From positions 957,001 through 1,021,000 of the forward strand of contig JARFJB010001678.1 of the NCBI GenBank assembly GCA_036346205.1: a stretch of DNA of 64,000 bases, written 5' to 3'. Origin of the DNA: Vesta saturnalis (lineage: Eukaryota > Arthropoda > Insecta > Coleoptera > Lampyridae). This document shows, in pieces, positions 55,205 to 64,000 of the stretch (its first letter is position 1; each line of letters opens with the position of its first letter). The position numbers and the translations under genes were made by a program. The notes under the pieces were generated by a model. That model had not been told where the DNA came from, did no database searches, and saw nothing but the letters and a program-made list of their open reading frames with translations.

Positions 55205-55705
55205 GATTTCTCCTTAACTATTAGAGATATGAAAACCAATTTTAGTGTGGTAATATACGATAATTGGACCTACATTCCAAAAAGTTTTAGGTATATACAG
55301 GGTGATTGACAAAAATGTGCGAACCCAAATCTGTTTTTTTTTAATGGAACACCCTGTATATTTTTGCATTTTTGGATTCACTGTTACATTTAGAATAAAA
55401 CTATAGAAATTTGTATCTGTATGACTAACCGTTCTGCAGATATCGTCACTTTAGTACCAAAATAGAGTTAACTTTGGAACCACGATGCGAGCGTTGTCAC
55501 CACGATTTTGTAAATCTGTTTATATCACCGACTCTTAATAATAGTGTAGTAACAAACAAACTGGGAAATTTTTCGAAAACATGTAAAACTATTCAGAATG
55601 ATTAACTTACGCGACACTCTGTATATTTTTTTACATTTCGACTCCGCGTCAAAAGTAGATATTAATTGATAAGAAGTTTCATAGCCATAAGACGGGTCCT
55701 TCTTG
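55205..55705. repeat. Left long inverted repeat of the 55-60 kb element
   Basis: Complement of 59798-60310 with small indels. Confidence 0.82.
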
Positions 55706-55899
55706 AGATATTGACGCTTTATTTGAAAATATTGACTAGAAGAACAAAATCCAGAGCAAGTAAGAAAATAATTCTTTAACTGACAGGAAAACTTAATTAA
55801 TAACTAAACAATAAAATAATTCTCTACACCTAAAAATAAGTTGAACAAGTAAATATAAAGGAATAAAACCATACATTCAAATTAAATGTTAAATGCTGA

Positions 55900-56060
55900 C
55901 CACGCCTAGCTAAACACTATGCAATTCGCTCGGTAAACGAAAGTATCGAGATATTGCCAAACATTGATTGCATAGTGTGGAGGGGCGCCATCCAGTTGAA
56001 ACCACATCGTACGAATATTATCTACCTCGACAAAAACTGTAAATATCTTTCTCCAGTAAG
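55900..56060 (-). pseudogene. mariner/Tc1-type transposase, C-terminal fragment
   Basis: Minus strand reads VEVDNIRTMWFQLDGAPPHY followed by AINVWQYLDTFVYRA. The aspartate of LDGAPPHY is the second catalytic residue. The frame stops shortly after, before the third acidic site. It completes the N-terminal half at 59751-59340 across the nested insertion. Confidence 0.8.
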
Positions 56061-56101
56061 TAAGTAAAAGAAAAAAGGACCAACCACATTAAAATTGATT
56101 C

Positions 56102-56126
56102 GGTCACTGTGTACTACATGTAGTAC
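56102..56126. repeat. Palindrome-bearing motif near the piggyBac (outer copy)
   Basis: GTCACTGTGTACTACATGTA and the next bases contain the perfect 16 bp palindrome GTACTACATGTAGTAC. Related motifs stand at 56458-56484 and 58548-58574 at the sides of the piggyBac gene. Confidence 0.6.
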
Positions 56127-56457
56127 TTCCCAGTTTTATTTTCTTTAAAGAACGCTGTTCCATATAACACGCTGTATGAAGTACAGAAGCAACCTGTAAC
56201 CTATTTCGTATCATTGAATCGAATTTTGCAGCCATCTATCGCATATGAGCGAAATTATCGTTGTTACAGTTTTCCATTTTGCACGTTTTGAGCGGGATTG
56301 CGAACCACATCAGAATTTATTTGTTTATTGATCATTCCAAGCGACATCTCGTGTTGGTAATTTTTGTAGTGTTAGTTTGAAGTGTAGTGAATATATAAAC
56401 AATAATTTGATAGACTTTTAGTGTTTAGTTTTATTTTTCTTCAGGTTTGAACTTTGT

Positions 56458-58574
56458 ACTACAGGTAGTACACTGTGACTCAAATATTACAATATTATTA
56501 TTGTCCCTAACCTTACTTTTTTTAGTTATAACTGTTATTATTAACAATTTCTGAATTTTAACAAAGCAAGATGGACAACAAGCGTTCACTACCTGAAAAA
56601 GAATATTATGAGCTAATTGATGGTGGTCTATCGGACATAGAATGTCTCAGTGATGATGATGACTACGGTTGGGAGGATGATTCTATTGGTGTCCCAGAGC
56701 CCCCAGAGGGTAGTGGTAGTTCATTTTTCTACTTCAGCAGTAAGATTATTTGTTATTTTGTAGATATACTTCAAGAGAACGCTACCAATGGACCAGAAGA
56801 TAATTTTTTTAATAAGTCAGGACAGCGGTTTATGAAGGCGATTCAGAAAGCGAAGTACAACCGGATGCTTGTACCAGCACTTCAGCAGCGGTATCACCGA
56901 CGAAAATTTCAAGTAACACAGCCAGTGATGTTAATAAATTCATAAAAGAAAATGAATTAACTTTGAAATCAAATATTACTTGGTGAAGAGATCTGATTTG
57001 CCAGACACCGTCAATAAATTGGCACAAGTAAACTGGCACACATCTCGACGAAGTTGAATCTCCTATAACAATATTTTCAAGATACTTCACGGACAATTTG
57101 TTCAACGATATGCGTACTTACATAAATATGCATCACGTCCCAAATAACACCCGGTTTGAAGCAACAACTCCCGAAGAATTGAAAACGTTTGTGGGAATAC
57201 ATATAATGATGGGTAACCTCCACCATCCCAGGATTCGTTTATATTGGAACCCAAAGCTATGTGTTCCAATTGTTACAGATTATATGAACTTTAACAGATT
57301 TTCCAAATTGAGAACCCACGTCCACTTTGTGGATATAAGTCAGGCAGCAAATTATAAAGACAGGTTTTTGAAAGTTCGGCCTCTGTATGACTGCGTTCGG
57401 AAGAGGTGTTTGGAACTACAATTGGAAATGAACCTGCGTGTAGACGAATAGATTATTCCATTCAAGAGGCAGCTCAATGTCAAGCAATATGTCAAAGGCT
57501 AGCCATGTCCTTGGGGCATAAAATTATGGGCGCTATGCGGGTCAAGTGGTATTTTATAAAATACCACAAAAATGTATTCGGACAGAGTGCAGCAGTGATA
57601 GTAAAACTAATTGAAAGAATAGAACAACCCAATCATTAGCTTTATTTTGATAACCATTTCTCCAATTATCTATTACTATAGCGGCTCCACAATCGAAACA
57701 TATATGCCACTGGCACAGTTAGACTGGAGAGGTTTGGAAAACCACCCTTTCTACAGAGAATGAGTTGAAGAAAAAAGGAAGAGGTTGTTCCGAAGAACTT
57801 ATTAGCGGTGATGGGCAAGTGTTAATGGCTCGCTAGTATCACAACAAAATTGTTAATATGGGGTCCAATCTTCAGACAGTTGGTTCGCAAGATATTTGTA
57901 AGGATTGGATAAAGAAAAATAAACAATTTATTGATGTCCCACGTCCAGAATACATTCGAACATACAACAGCCATATGGGAGGGGTAGACAAACTTGACTT
58001 TCTAGTGACGATATATCGCACATTTATTAGGTCCAGAAAATGGACATTACGCATGTTTACACATGAAATAGATTTAGCTTGCACCAATGCCTGGCTAGAA
58101 TGTCGTGTTCAGGTTTCATTTTATTTCATTTCCGCTTTCATTTGTATATAGTGGAAACTTTAATCATGGGCGGGAAGTAGCAAATAAAAAAAAAACGGGG
58201 AAGACCAGCCAATAACGTAAACATTTCTTCAACTCCAACATCATGTAGGTCTTCACCATTAAGCACTCCATTCAGTTCACGATATTTAACACTTCCTGTA
58301 GTGTTAACTAAGGTTCTAGGAGAAACAGCACCACTAAAGGAAGTACGACTTGATGGTATTGAACATCTCCCTGAAGTCGATGACAAACCAACACATCCGC
58401 AAACAAGATGCAACTATCCGAATTGGAAAATGTAAGTTACACTTGTGTATTCAAAAGAAACAGAACTGTTTTAAATTGTATCATACGAAATAAACGTTCT
58501 TGATTTACATGCAAATCTTTTACCTAAGAAAAACTTTTATCCATTGAGTCACAGTGTACTGCATGTAGCACACG
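56458..58574 (+). mobile_element. piggyBac-type element nested in the mariner
   Basis: Carries the piggyBac transposase gene at 56571-58493. Its sides have inverted copies of one motif: TACTACAGGTAGTACACTGT at about 56458-56478 and the complement of TACATGCAGTACACTGTGAC at about 58550-58570. These probably belong to the terminal or subterminal repeats. A flanking TTAA target site could not be assigned with certainty, so the outer limits may lie a little further out. Confidence 0.6.
56571..58493 (+). pseudogene. piggyBac-type transposase (frameshifted)
   Basis: Start at the ATG at 56571, with an acidic leader ELIDGGLSDIECLSDDDDYG. The DDE domain begins near 57060 with FSRYFTDNLFNDMRTYINMH and continues through TPEELKTFVGIHIMMGNLHH, LYWNPKLCVPIV and FLKVRPLYDCVRKRC to LRVDE at 57447, the first catalytic Asp, followed at once by a stop where the family has D-E-x-I/M-I/V-P-F. 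Then IIPFKRQLNVKQYVKG and later YFDNHFSNY near 57640-57665 (second Asp, as in F-D-N-F-F-T-S). PEYIRTYNSHMGGVDKLDFL near 57945-58005 and FTHEIDLACTNAWLECRVQ precede a reduced C-terminal Cys-rich part with RCNYPNWK and LCIQKKQNCFKLYH ending at 58493. Five or so frame breaks. Not closely similar to the piggyBac at 7500-10276. Confidence 0.85.
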
Positions 58575-58739
58575 TCATTTTTTGAGAAAAATACATAATA
58601 CAAATTTTTCACCCCGGCCGAAAATTTTTAAAAAGTGAGTGATGATAGTTATGTGTATTAATATTGCCATTATTGTGAAAAGTTGCGTCATCCGTAAATA
58701 GAATGTTATTAACAAAATTGTTGCTTAGACAACAATGAT

Positions 58740-59330
58740 TGAGACAGAGGTCAATGAACTTCCTGGGGGGCGTGACCAATTAACACTCAGCTAGAGAATT
58801 GATTGGTGACCATTTCCTGACCTTGAAGACTAGGGCCTTTAGTTTTTGGGTAGGCAATGTGATGACCTTGGAAACCACGTACTTAGATGCAGGTAATGTG
58901 TGGGATAACCTACAATTGACGTGGGCAATCTGCTTCAATGACCTTGAAAAACAATCTAGTGATTTTCAAATGTAGCTACTTCAATGACCTTGAAAAACAA
59001 TCTAGTAGCTTTTCTAGTGACTTTTCGAATTAGTTACTTCAATAGCCTTGAGGAATAATGCACGGACCTTGAAGGGAACGTGCGAGCATGACCTTGAAGA
59101 GACTCAGCAGGGTTACCAACCTTTCTTACCACGTGTCCTTAAAGCGGTGCCCTTGAAGAGACTCAGCAGGGTTACCAACCCTTCCTACCACGTGGCCTTG
59201 AAGCGGTGACCTTGAAACAGACAATGTTACCAACCTAGAAATCTAGTGACTTTTCTGGTGACTTTTTCCAAATCTGGTGACAAATCTAGTGACAAAAGTG
59301 AGTTAGGATCTGTATAGCTGAACTACTTTC
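58740..59330. repeat. Imperfect tandem array rich in TGACCTTGA
   Basis: TGACCTTGA occurs exactly at 58818-58826, 58939-58947, 58985-58993, 59089-59097 and 59207-59215, with variants such as TGACCTTGG (58863) and GGACCTTGA (59065). Two units of about 60 bp, each with GAGACTCAGCAGGGTTACC and CCACGTG.CCTT, follow each other at 59098-59156 and 59157-59215. Next to it, CTAGTGAC/CTGGTGAC words repeat at 59245-59300. The array lies between the piggyBac and the mariner N-terminal half. Confidence 0.8.
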
Positions 59331-59339
59331 ATTGACTTT

Positions 59340-59751
59340 AGTAGTTACCCATTGGCAGAAATATTCACGATTTTGAAAATCTATTTCACTTAAAGCTTGA
59401 TGTTGCTCGATATGATAAGGATGCAATTTTTTTTTTAATAAAGCTGCGAACTGTATTTCTATTTAGGTCTAGGCGTGTACTTAGCTCTCTGGTACTAATT
59501 TGCGGATTTTCTATAAGAGATGCTACAACTTGTAACTCAATTTCTTCATTTGCGCTTGTTTTTGCGCACTTAGGATAACACACACTTACAGAATTTATAA
59601 ATCTCTCAGCTACATTCATAAACGAGTTTTTCCGCGGCTGTCTTCTCTCTGTGTATCGTTCACAGTACAAACTGGTAGCCAGCAAAGCATTTCTTTGAGC
59701 TTCACCATAAATAAGGATCATATCGACCATTTCTTCTTTGGAAAAACACAC
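59340..59751 (-). pseudogene. mariner/Tc1-type transposase, N-terminal half
   Basis: Start at the ATG at 59751 (MCFSKEEMVDMILIYGEAQR). Motifs: a first helix-turn-helix with YCERYTERRQPRKNSFMNVA, then NEEIELQVVASLIENPQIST and RELSTRLDLNRNTVRSFIKK, the second HTH. The frame shifts and continues briefly as a HQALSEIDFQNRE-like segment to about 59320, where the later insertion begins. The catalytic core is missing here, and a small C-terminal part survives at 56060-55900. The PERRQP-like and two-HTH layout equals that of the transposase at 27075-27960, so the two elements are related. Confidence 0.82.
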
Positions 59752-59797
59752 AAACTGATGGAACAGTATTTTAATGATTATACAAGCCTCAAAATAA

Positions 59798-60310
59798 GGG
59801 GTCCGTCTTTATGGCTATGAAACCTATTATCACTTAGTATCTATTTTTCACGGGGAATCGAAATGAGAAAAAATATACAGGGTGTTGCATTTGAAAACAT
59901 TGAGAAAAATTACATTTTGCATAAGTTAATCATTCTGTATACTTTTACATGTTTTCGAAACATTTCCCAGTTTGTTTGTTAGTAGACTATTATTAATAGT
60001 CGGTGGTATAAACAGTGGTGACAACGCTCGCATCGTGGTTCCAAGGTGAACTCTAATTTGGTACTAAAGTGACGATATCTCCAGAACGGTTAGTGATACA
60101 GACATAAATTTCTATACGTACTTTTATTCTAAATGTAACAGTGAATCCAAAAATGCTAAAATATACAGTGTGTTCCATTAAAAAAAAACAGGTTTGGGTT
60201 GGCATTTTTTTGTCAATCACCCTGTATATACCTAAATATTTTTAGAATGTAGGTCCAATGACCGCCACTCCAAAATTGGTTTTGATATCTCTAATAGTTA
60301 AGGAGCAATC
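59798..60310. repeat. Right long inverted repeat of the 55-60 kb element
   Basis: Complement of 55205-55705. Just beyond it ACCCACCCTGTATG at 60331-60344 looks like a further mariner-type end. Confidence 0.82.
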
Positions 60311-60344
60311 CTCCGTCCACCGCACTAGACACCCACCCTGTATG

Positions 60345-61080
60345 TTTTTCTAAATCCTTTTGAACTAATTATTAGTTTAATTAATCGTTTAGGTTTTCAA
60401 AAGAATTACGAAATTAATGAATTATTTTATTGTTCTTAATTTGTTGGTAACTGAAAATATTGCTAAATTATTAATTTAATTCAATTAGTCAATTATTTAA
60501 ACAACTGTATTAGATTAAAAGGTGGTTCAATAATATATTCGCTTCTCCTTTTTTGTAATTACAGGTAATAAGTATAATATTATTTGTACTGAACTGAATG
60601 CAATGCGTTTGTACGCCTTATTATACCTAATTATTAATTAGTTAGTTGGAAACGGGGAGGCCGGTCCTGGCAAAGTGAAAGATAACACTACGAATTTTTC
60701 CGGGTGAATGGGAAGCAATTTGGAAGTGATTAAAGAATAAAAATTGGAAAAGAAACATATACGGTAGGACCAAATTTAAGTAAATAAATACTGATACGCG
60801 AGAAGCAACCCCAAACGAGTTACCGCCGCGCGCAGCGTAGATTTATGTCGAAAAGTCAAGCGGAAAATTTAAATAACACGCAGGCCCGTAATAACAAAAT
60901 CTAAAAATTAAGATTTAAATTTAAATAGTAACAAGAAGAGGGCGAAGACCTCCGCGGAATCCGTTCCGGATTAGCCCTTACCGTGTTGAATTCCTCGGGA
61001 AATAATAAAATAAATAAAAAAAAAAATAATAAAAGTTTATTTTATTTCCGATTGATTATTAAGACTAAATGTAACCTAAT
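60345..61080. other. No gene recognised; probable 5' leader of the following retrotransposon near its end
   Basis: AT-rich until about 60650. From about 60650 to 61060 the G+C content rises in places (GAAACGGGGAGGCCGGTCC near 60650, CCTCCGCGGAATCC near 60949), and the end is A-rich just before the ORF1 start at 61084. A 5' untranslated region of the retrotransposon is plausible. Confidence 0.4.
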
Positions 61081-61083
61081 AGA

Positions 61084-61653
61084 ATGGCAGAGGACAAAAC
61101 AGAACGGATCATGATGGAAATGTTAAAGGAAATAAACAACATATTAAAGAATATAGAAGAAAGTAACGAAAGGATGGAAAAAGTTTGATAATTTACGGGA
61201 AGAAAACGATAAATTAAAAAAGGATCATGCAAGATTAACCACAGAAAATAAAATAATGAAATAAAGCCTTAAATTGCAAGAAAATAGGAGAGTAAGAGTA
61301 AGAGTATTACTACGCGATATAGACATAGATATAAATATAGAAGAAGAGACAACAGAGATAAGAAGAATAGGAACGAACAGAAAGGAGGAATAAGACCAAT
61401 AAGTTTAGAGGTAAAAGATTGGAATAAAAAGATAGAGATTTTAAAGTCTTCAAAGAAACTCAAGGGCACAAAAATATACGTAGATGAAGACTTCTCAAAA
61501 GAAATTCAGGAGCAAAGAAGAGATTTGATAACATATATGAAACAATTTAGGAGAAATGGACACCATGCTATACTAAGATATAATAAACTGGTGATAAAGG
61601 GGGAGACAGTTTCACTTGAAAAACTAAAACAAAAACAACTACAAGGACAGTAG
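61084..61653 (+). pseudogene. ORF1 of a non-LTR retrotransposon (coiled-coil, nucleic-acid-binding type)
   Basis: Starts MAEDKTERIMMEMLKEINNI. After a stop at about 61187 it continues on shifted frames as NLREENDKLKKDHARLTTEN (coiled coil), RVRVRVLLRDIDIDINIEEE, KKLKGTKIYVDEDFSKEIQE and GHHAILRYNKLVIKGETVSL, ending near 61653. A coiled coil followed by a compact basic RNA-binding-like domain is the usual ORF1 design of several non-LTR families. Frameshifts and stops show it is dead. Its ORF2 follows at 62030. Confidence 0.72.
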
Positions 61654-62029
61654 AAACATCGCTGAAGAGGAGAGAAAGACAGAAGAAGAGATAAGAGAAA
61701 GACAAAAGGAAACGGAAAAAGACTTAAATGAATATGGAACCATAAACATAAAAAAGGTAGAACTATGAGTCAAAGATCCCCACAAAGCAAGGAAGAGGCG
61801 GATTCACAGGAAAAGCTACAAAAATAACAAAGACAAGTAGATAGAGGCCAAATATTGATGACCGCTAGGAAAATGGCTAATGGAAAAGGTAAAGCGCTGG
61901 ACAAGGAAATAGAAGACAAGCATACAGGAACAATATAGAAAAGTGAACAGGGATCAAAACAAGACAAAACAAAGAGATAACAATGGAAAAAAGCACGGAA
62001 GGACAATACGAAAGAAGAACGGCAGGAGA

Positions 62030-64000
62030 AAAGATAGATAAAAACAAAATAATTATAAAGACATGGAATATAACGTCATTAAATGCGAGGGAGATAGAAA
62101 TTACGGAAGAAATGAGTAAATTTAAATTAGGCATATTAGGAATAAGAGAAACAAAGAAGCAAGGAAAAGGAAATACAAAATTAACCAATGACGTTATACT
62201 ATTCAGGAGTAGATCCGGAACAAAGATGTAAAGAAGGAGTGGGAATCATTATTGCTGACAAGTTAAATAGAAAGGTAACAGAAATAGAATCAATTAACTC
62301 AAGAATTATGGCAATAAAGTAGACCTGGGCCAGATGGTATGTACAGTGCGCTCAGAAAGTAACGGCTAAATTTATTATTTTCGAAATTGTTGTGGTCAAA
62401 ATCCTGCGACACGTCGATTTTTTATTTAGATTCCGGACTTTATGCTGTGTCGCACATGTAGATGGCGCTGCGCACTTTCCGGATATGACGTCAAGGTTCA
62501 TATTTTTAAATGGCAACCCTGTATATTCTTCGCGGACATTGATGCAACTCTTTCTCCTGAATTGAAAAATGCTCTACTTATTGGGATTATTTGAAACTAT
62601 CTGCGCGATATTAATTAATAAACTCAGGAGAAAGTGTTGTATCGATTTCCGCGAAGAACACGCAAGGTTGCCATTTAAAAATATGAACTTTGACGTCATA
62701 TCCGGAAAGTGCACAGCGCCATCTACATATGCGATACAGCATAAAGTCCAGAATCAAAATAAAAAATCGACGTGTCGCAAGATTTTGACCACAAATTAAC
62801 GATTTCCAAAACAATGAATTTATCCGTTACTTTATAAGCACACTGTATAATACAAATATACGCTCCGATAGAGGGTACAGAAGTAAACATGAGAGAAGAA
62901 TTCTACGAACAACTACAAAGGATGATAGACAGAGCGATAGAAAAGTGTAACAAAATAGTAATCCTAGGAGATTGGAATGCAAGAGTAGGGAGCAATATAA
63001 ACACAGGAATGGGTAGTTTGGGAATATTTTGTGAAGCGATACAAAATAATAATGGGAAAAAAATGATAAACGATTTATTAGTGGGCAACACTTTATGGTA
63101 CCAACCACTAGAGGAAAAGTGCACTTACGTAGCGGTATAAAGAGGGGCATGATAGACTATATTGTATACACGAGGAAACAAACAATAGAGGAAATGAAAA
63201 CAATAGTAGCGGAACTCTTCACACAACACAGATTAATAAAAGCAACAATAAATGAAATATACATTGCAGTGGAGGAGGAAAGGGAATACGAGAGAATAAC
63301 AACCCACAAGTCAACAGATACAGAAACAGCAGGAAACAATTCGAAAAGAAAAGAAGAAAAGAAACACTGATAAAAAATGATAAGAAGATATGTGGATTAA
63401 ATAAAGTGAAACAAAACACCAAGCGAACAAGATGGTGGAATGAAGAAGTGAAAAGAGCAACAAAAGAGAGGGTAGCAAATACGTGTACACAAAAAACAAG
63501 AGGATATGGAAGAATACAAAGAGAAAAGAAACAAGGAAGCAAAAACTCAAAGCTGGAAAGAATTCGGACGGGAAATAGAGGAATTATATACAAAAAACAA
63601 TAAGCACTTTTGGGGAATAGTAAAAAGCTAAGAGGAAATAAAGGAAGAGAAATACGAGGAATAAGAAATAAAAACAACGAATTAAAAACGGAAACAGACG
63701 AAATACTGCAAGTATAGAAAGAATATTACGAAGAAAAATTTGAGGAGAATAGAGATCAATAGGAAGTACAAGACGAATATGAGGAAATAGAATCATAGGA
63801 ACAAGAAATAGAAATTGAAATGTCAGATGTGCAGGAGGCAATTGGATCACTAAAAATAGGCAAGGCAGACGGGGCGGATGGTATCGAGGCAGAAATGGTA
63901 AAATTCATGAGGACAAATGAAATATTCGGGAAAGCATGGGAAGAAGAGCAAATTCCAAAGGACTGGGAAAATAATATAATCATACCCATCTACGAAAAAG
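62030..64000 (+). pseudogene. ORF2 of the same retrotransposon (RTE-like endonuclease and RT), cut by the window end
   Basis: Endonuclease blocks: IIIKTWNITSLNAREIEITE near 62050-62100, GILGIRETKKQGKG near 62128-62170 (catalytic Glu), a MITE insertion at 62344-62845, then YAPIEGTEVNMREEFYEQL near 62862-62916. VILGDWNARVGSN follows near 62960-62998 (Asp/Asn), and MIDYIVYTRKQTIEEMKTIV near 63150-63208 with HRLIKATIN (His). Next comes RTRWWNEEVKRATKE near 63424-63466. The RT starts near 63822 with DVQEAIGSLKIGKADGADGI and runs to the window edge at 64000 (WENNIIIPIYEKG). Stops and frameshifts throughout. The G-D-W-N-A-R-V-G and W-W-N-E-E style resembles RTE-type elements and differs from the Jockey element at 10410-14200. 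Confidence 0.82.
62344..62845. mobile_element. Foldback MITE of mariner type, 502 bp, inserted in the retrotransposon endonuclease
   Basis: Begins CAGTGCGCTCAGAAAGTAAC and ends with the complement of CAGTGTGCTTATAAAGTAAC, flanked by TA on both sides (62342-62343, 62846-62847). The two halves are inverted copies of about 240 bp each (shared TCTACATGTGCGACA/CACGTCGATTTTTTATTT/GATGGCGCTG blocks), so the whole unit can fold back. Removing it rejoins the frame GQM...QIYAP of the endonuclease. No coding capacity; the short frames over it are chance. Confidence 0.88.

Larger units (their letters stand above)
55205..60310 (-). mobile_element. Tc1/mariner element with about 500 bp inverted repeats, enlarged by nested insertions
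   Basis: Inverted repeats at about 55205-55705 and 59798-60310 match over TCCTTAACTATTAGAGATAT, GTATATACAGGGTGATTGAC, GATGCGAGCGTTGT and TTTCATAGCCATAA-type segments. Between them lie the N-terminal (59751-59340) and C-terminal (56060-55900) parts of one transposase on the minus strand. These are separated by a piggyBac and a repeat array that must have inserted later. A CAGGGTG end lies just inside both outer repeats (55298 and 60223). Confidence 0.8.

Noticed and set aside
61269..63989. Minus-strand hydrophobic frames such as 63219-63677
   Set aside because: Shadows of A-rich plus-strand retrotransposon coding sequence.
1..64000. CRISPR arrays, bacterial operons or phage-type systems
   Set aside because: No regular spacer-repeat arrays or prokaryotic gene arrangement; spliced gene and insect-type transposons show eukaryotic nuclear DNA.

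Overview
The window is eukaryotic nuclear DNA, very AT-rich. It has (TA)n and (CA)n microsatellites, a spliced serpin gene with 47-49 bp introns, and many decayed transposable elements of insect type (mariner/Tc1, piggyBac, Jockey, RTE-like, Penelope-like). An insect is the best fit. A beetle is possible from the element mix, but nothing here proves the order. No operons, bacterial genes or CRISPR were seen.

Only one host gene is convincing: a secreted serpin on the minus strand (31336-32649, three exons, about 405 residues). Nearly everything else recognisable is mobile DNA, mostly broken by stops, frameshifts and nesting.

Layout. 1-2250: no gene. 2250-4390: two copies of a Penelope-like element (PLE family I) head to head, each with a (TA)n run inside the reverse transcriptase; the plus copy ends in a tRNA-like block and a hammerhead-ribozyme-like motif. 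6600-7310, 15540-15990 and 17340-17600: copies of one dispersed repeat. 7500-10276: a piggyBac relic split by a mariner. 10410-14200: a near-complete Jockey element (minus). 14560-15190: a mariner relic. 19020-19960: three tRNA-like units, two of them in a palindrome. 23001-26020: a PLE of a second family (II) with short terminal inverted repeats and its own hammerhead-like motif. 26475-28601: a mariner/Tc1 element with terminal repeats of about 390 bp. 31336-32649: serpin. 36500-36790 and 43290-43510: a tRNA-derived SINE. 37290-38930: two different mariner-type transposases end to end. 39694-42351: a long-TIR element carrying an XPG/PIN-like nuclease gene. 46366-47166: mariner relic. 47520-49660: RTE-like retrotransposon (minus). 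49795-50830: third copy of PLE family I. 50890-51915: mariner transposase. 52307-52545: a solo copy of the tRNA-like plus hammerhead-like cassette. 55205-60310: long-TIR mariner interrupted by a piggyBac and a repeat array rich in TGACCTTGA. 61084-64000: a second non-LTR retrotransposon, with a foldback MITE inserted, running off the window.

The most unusual signal is the recurring cassette of a tRNA-like block followed by a hammerhead-like motif. It occurs twice attached to PLE family I and once alone, and PLE family II has a hammerhead-like motif of the same architecture. The second is the repeated birth of (TA)n runs at Ile-Tyr codons in retroelement coding sequence. The third is the nuclease gene enclosed by inverted repeats of about 430-450 bp.
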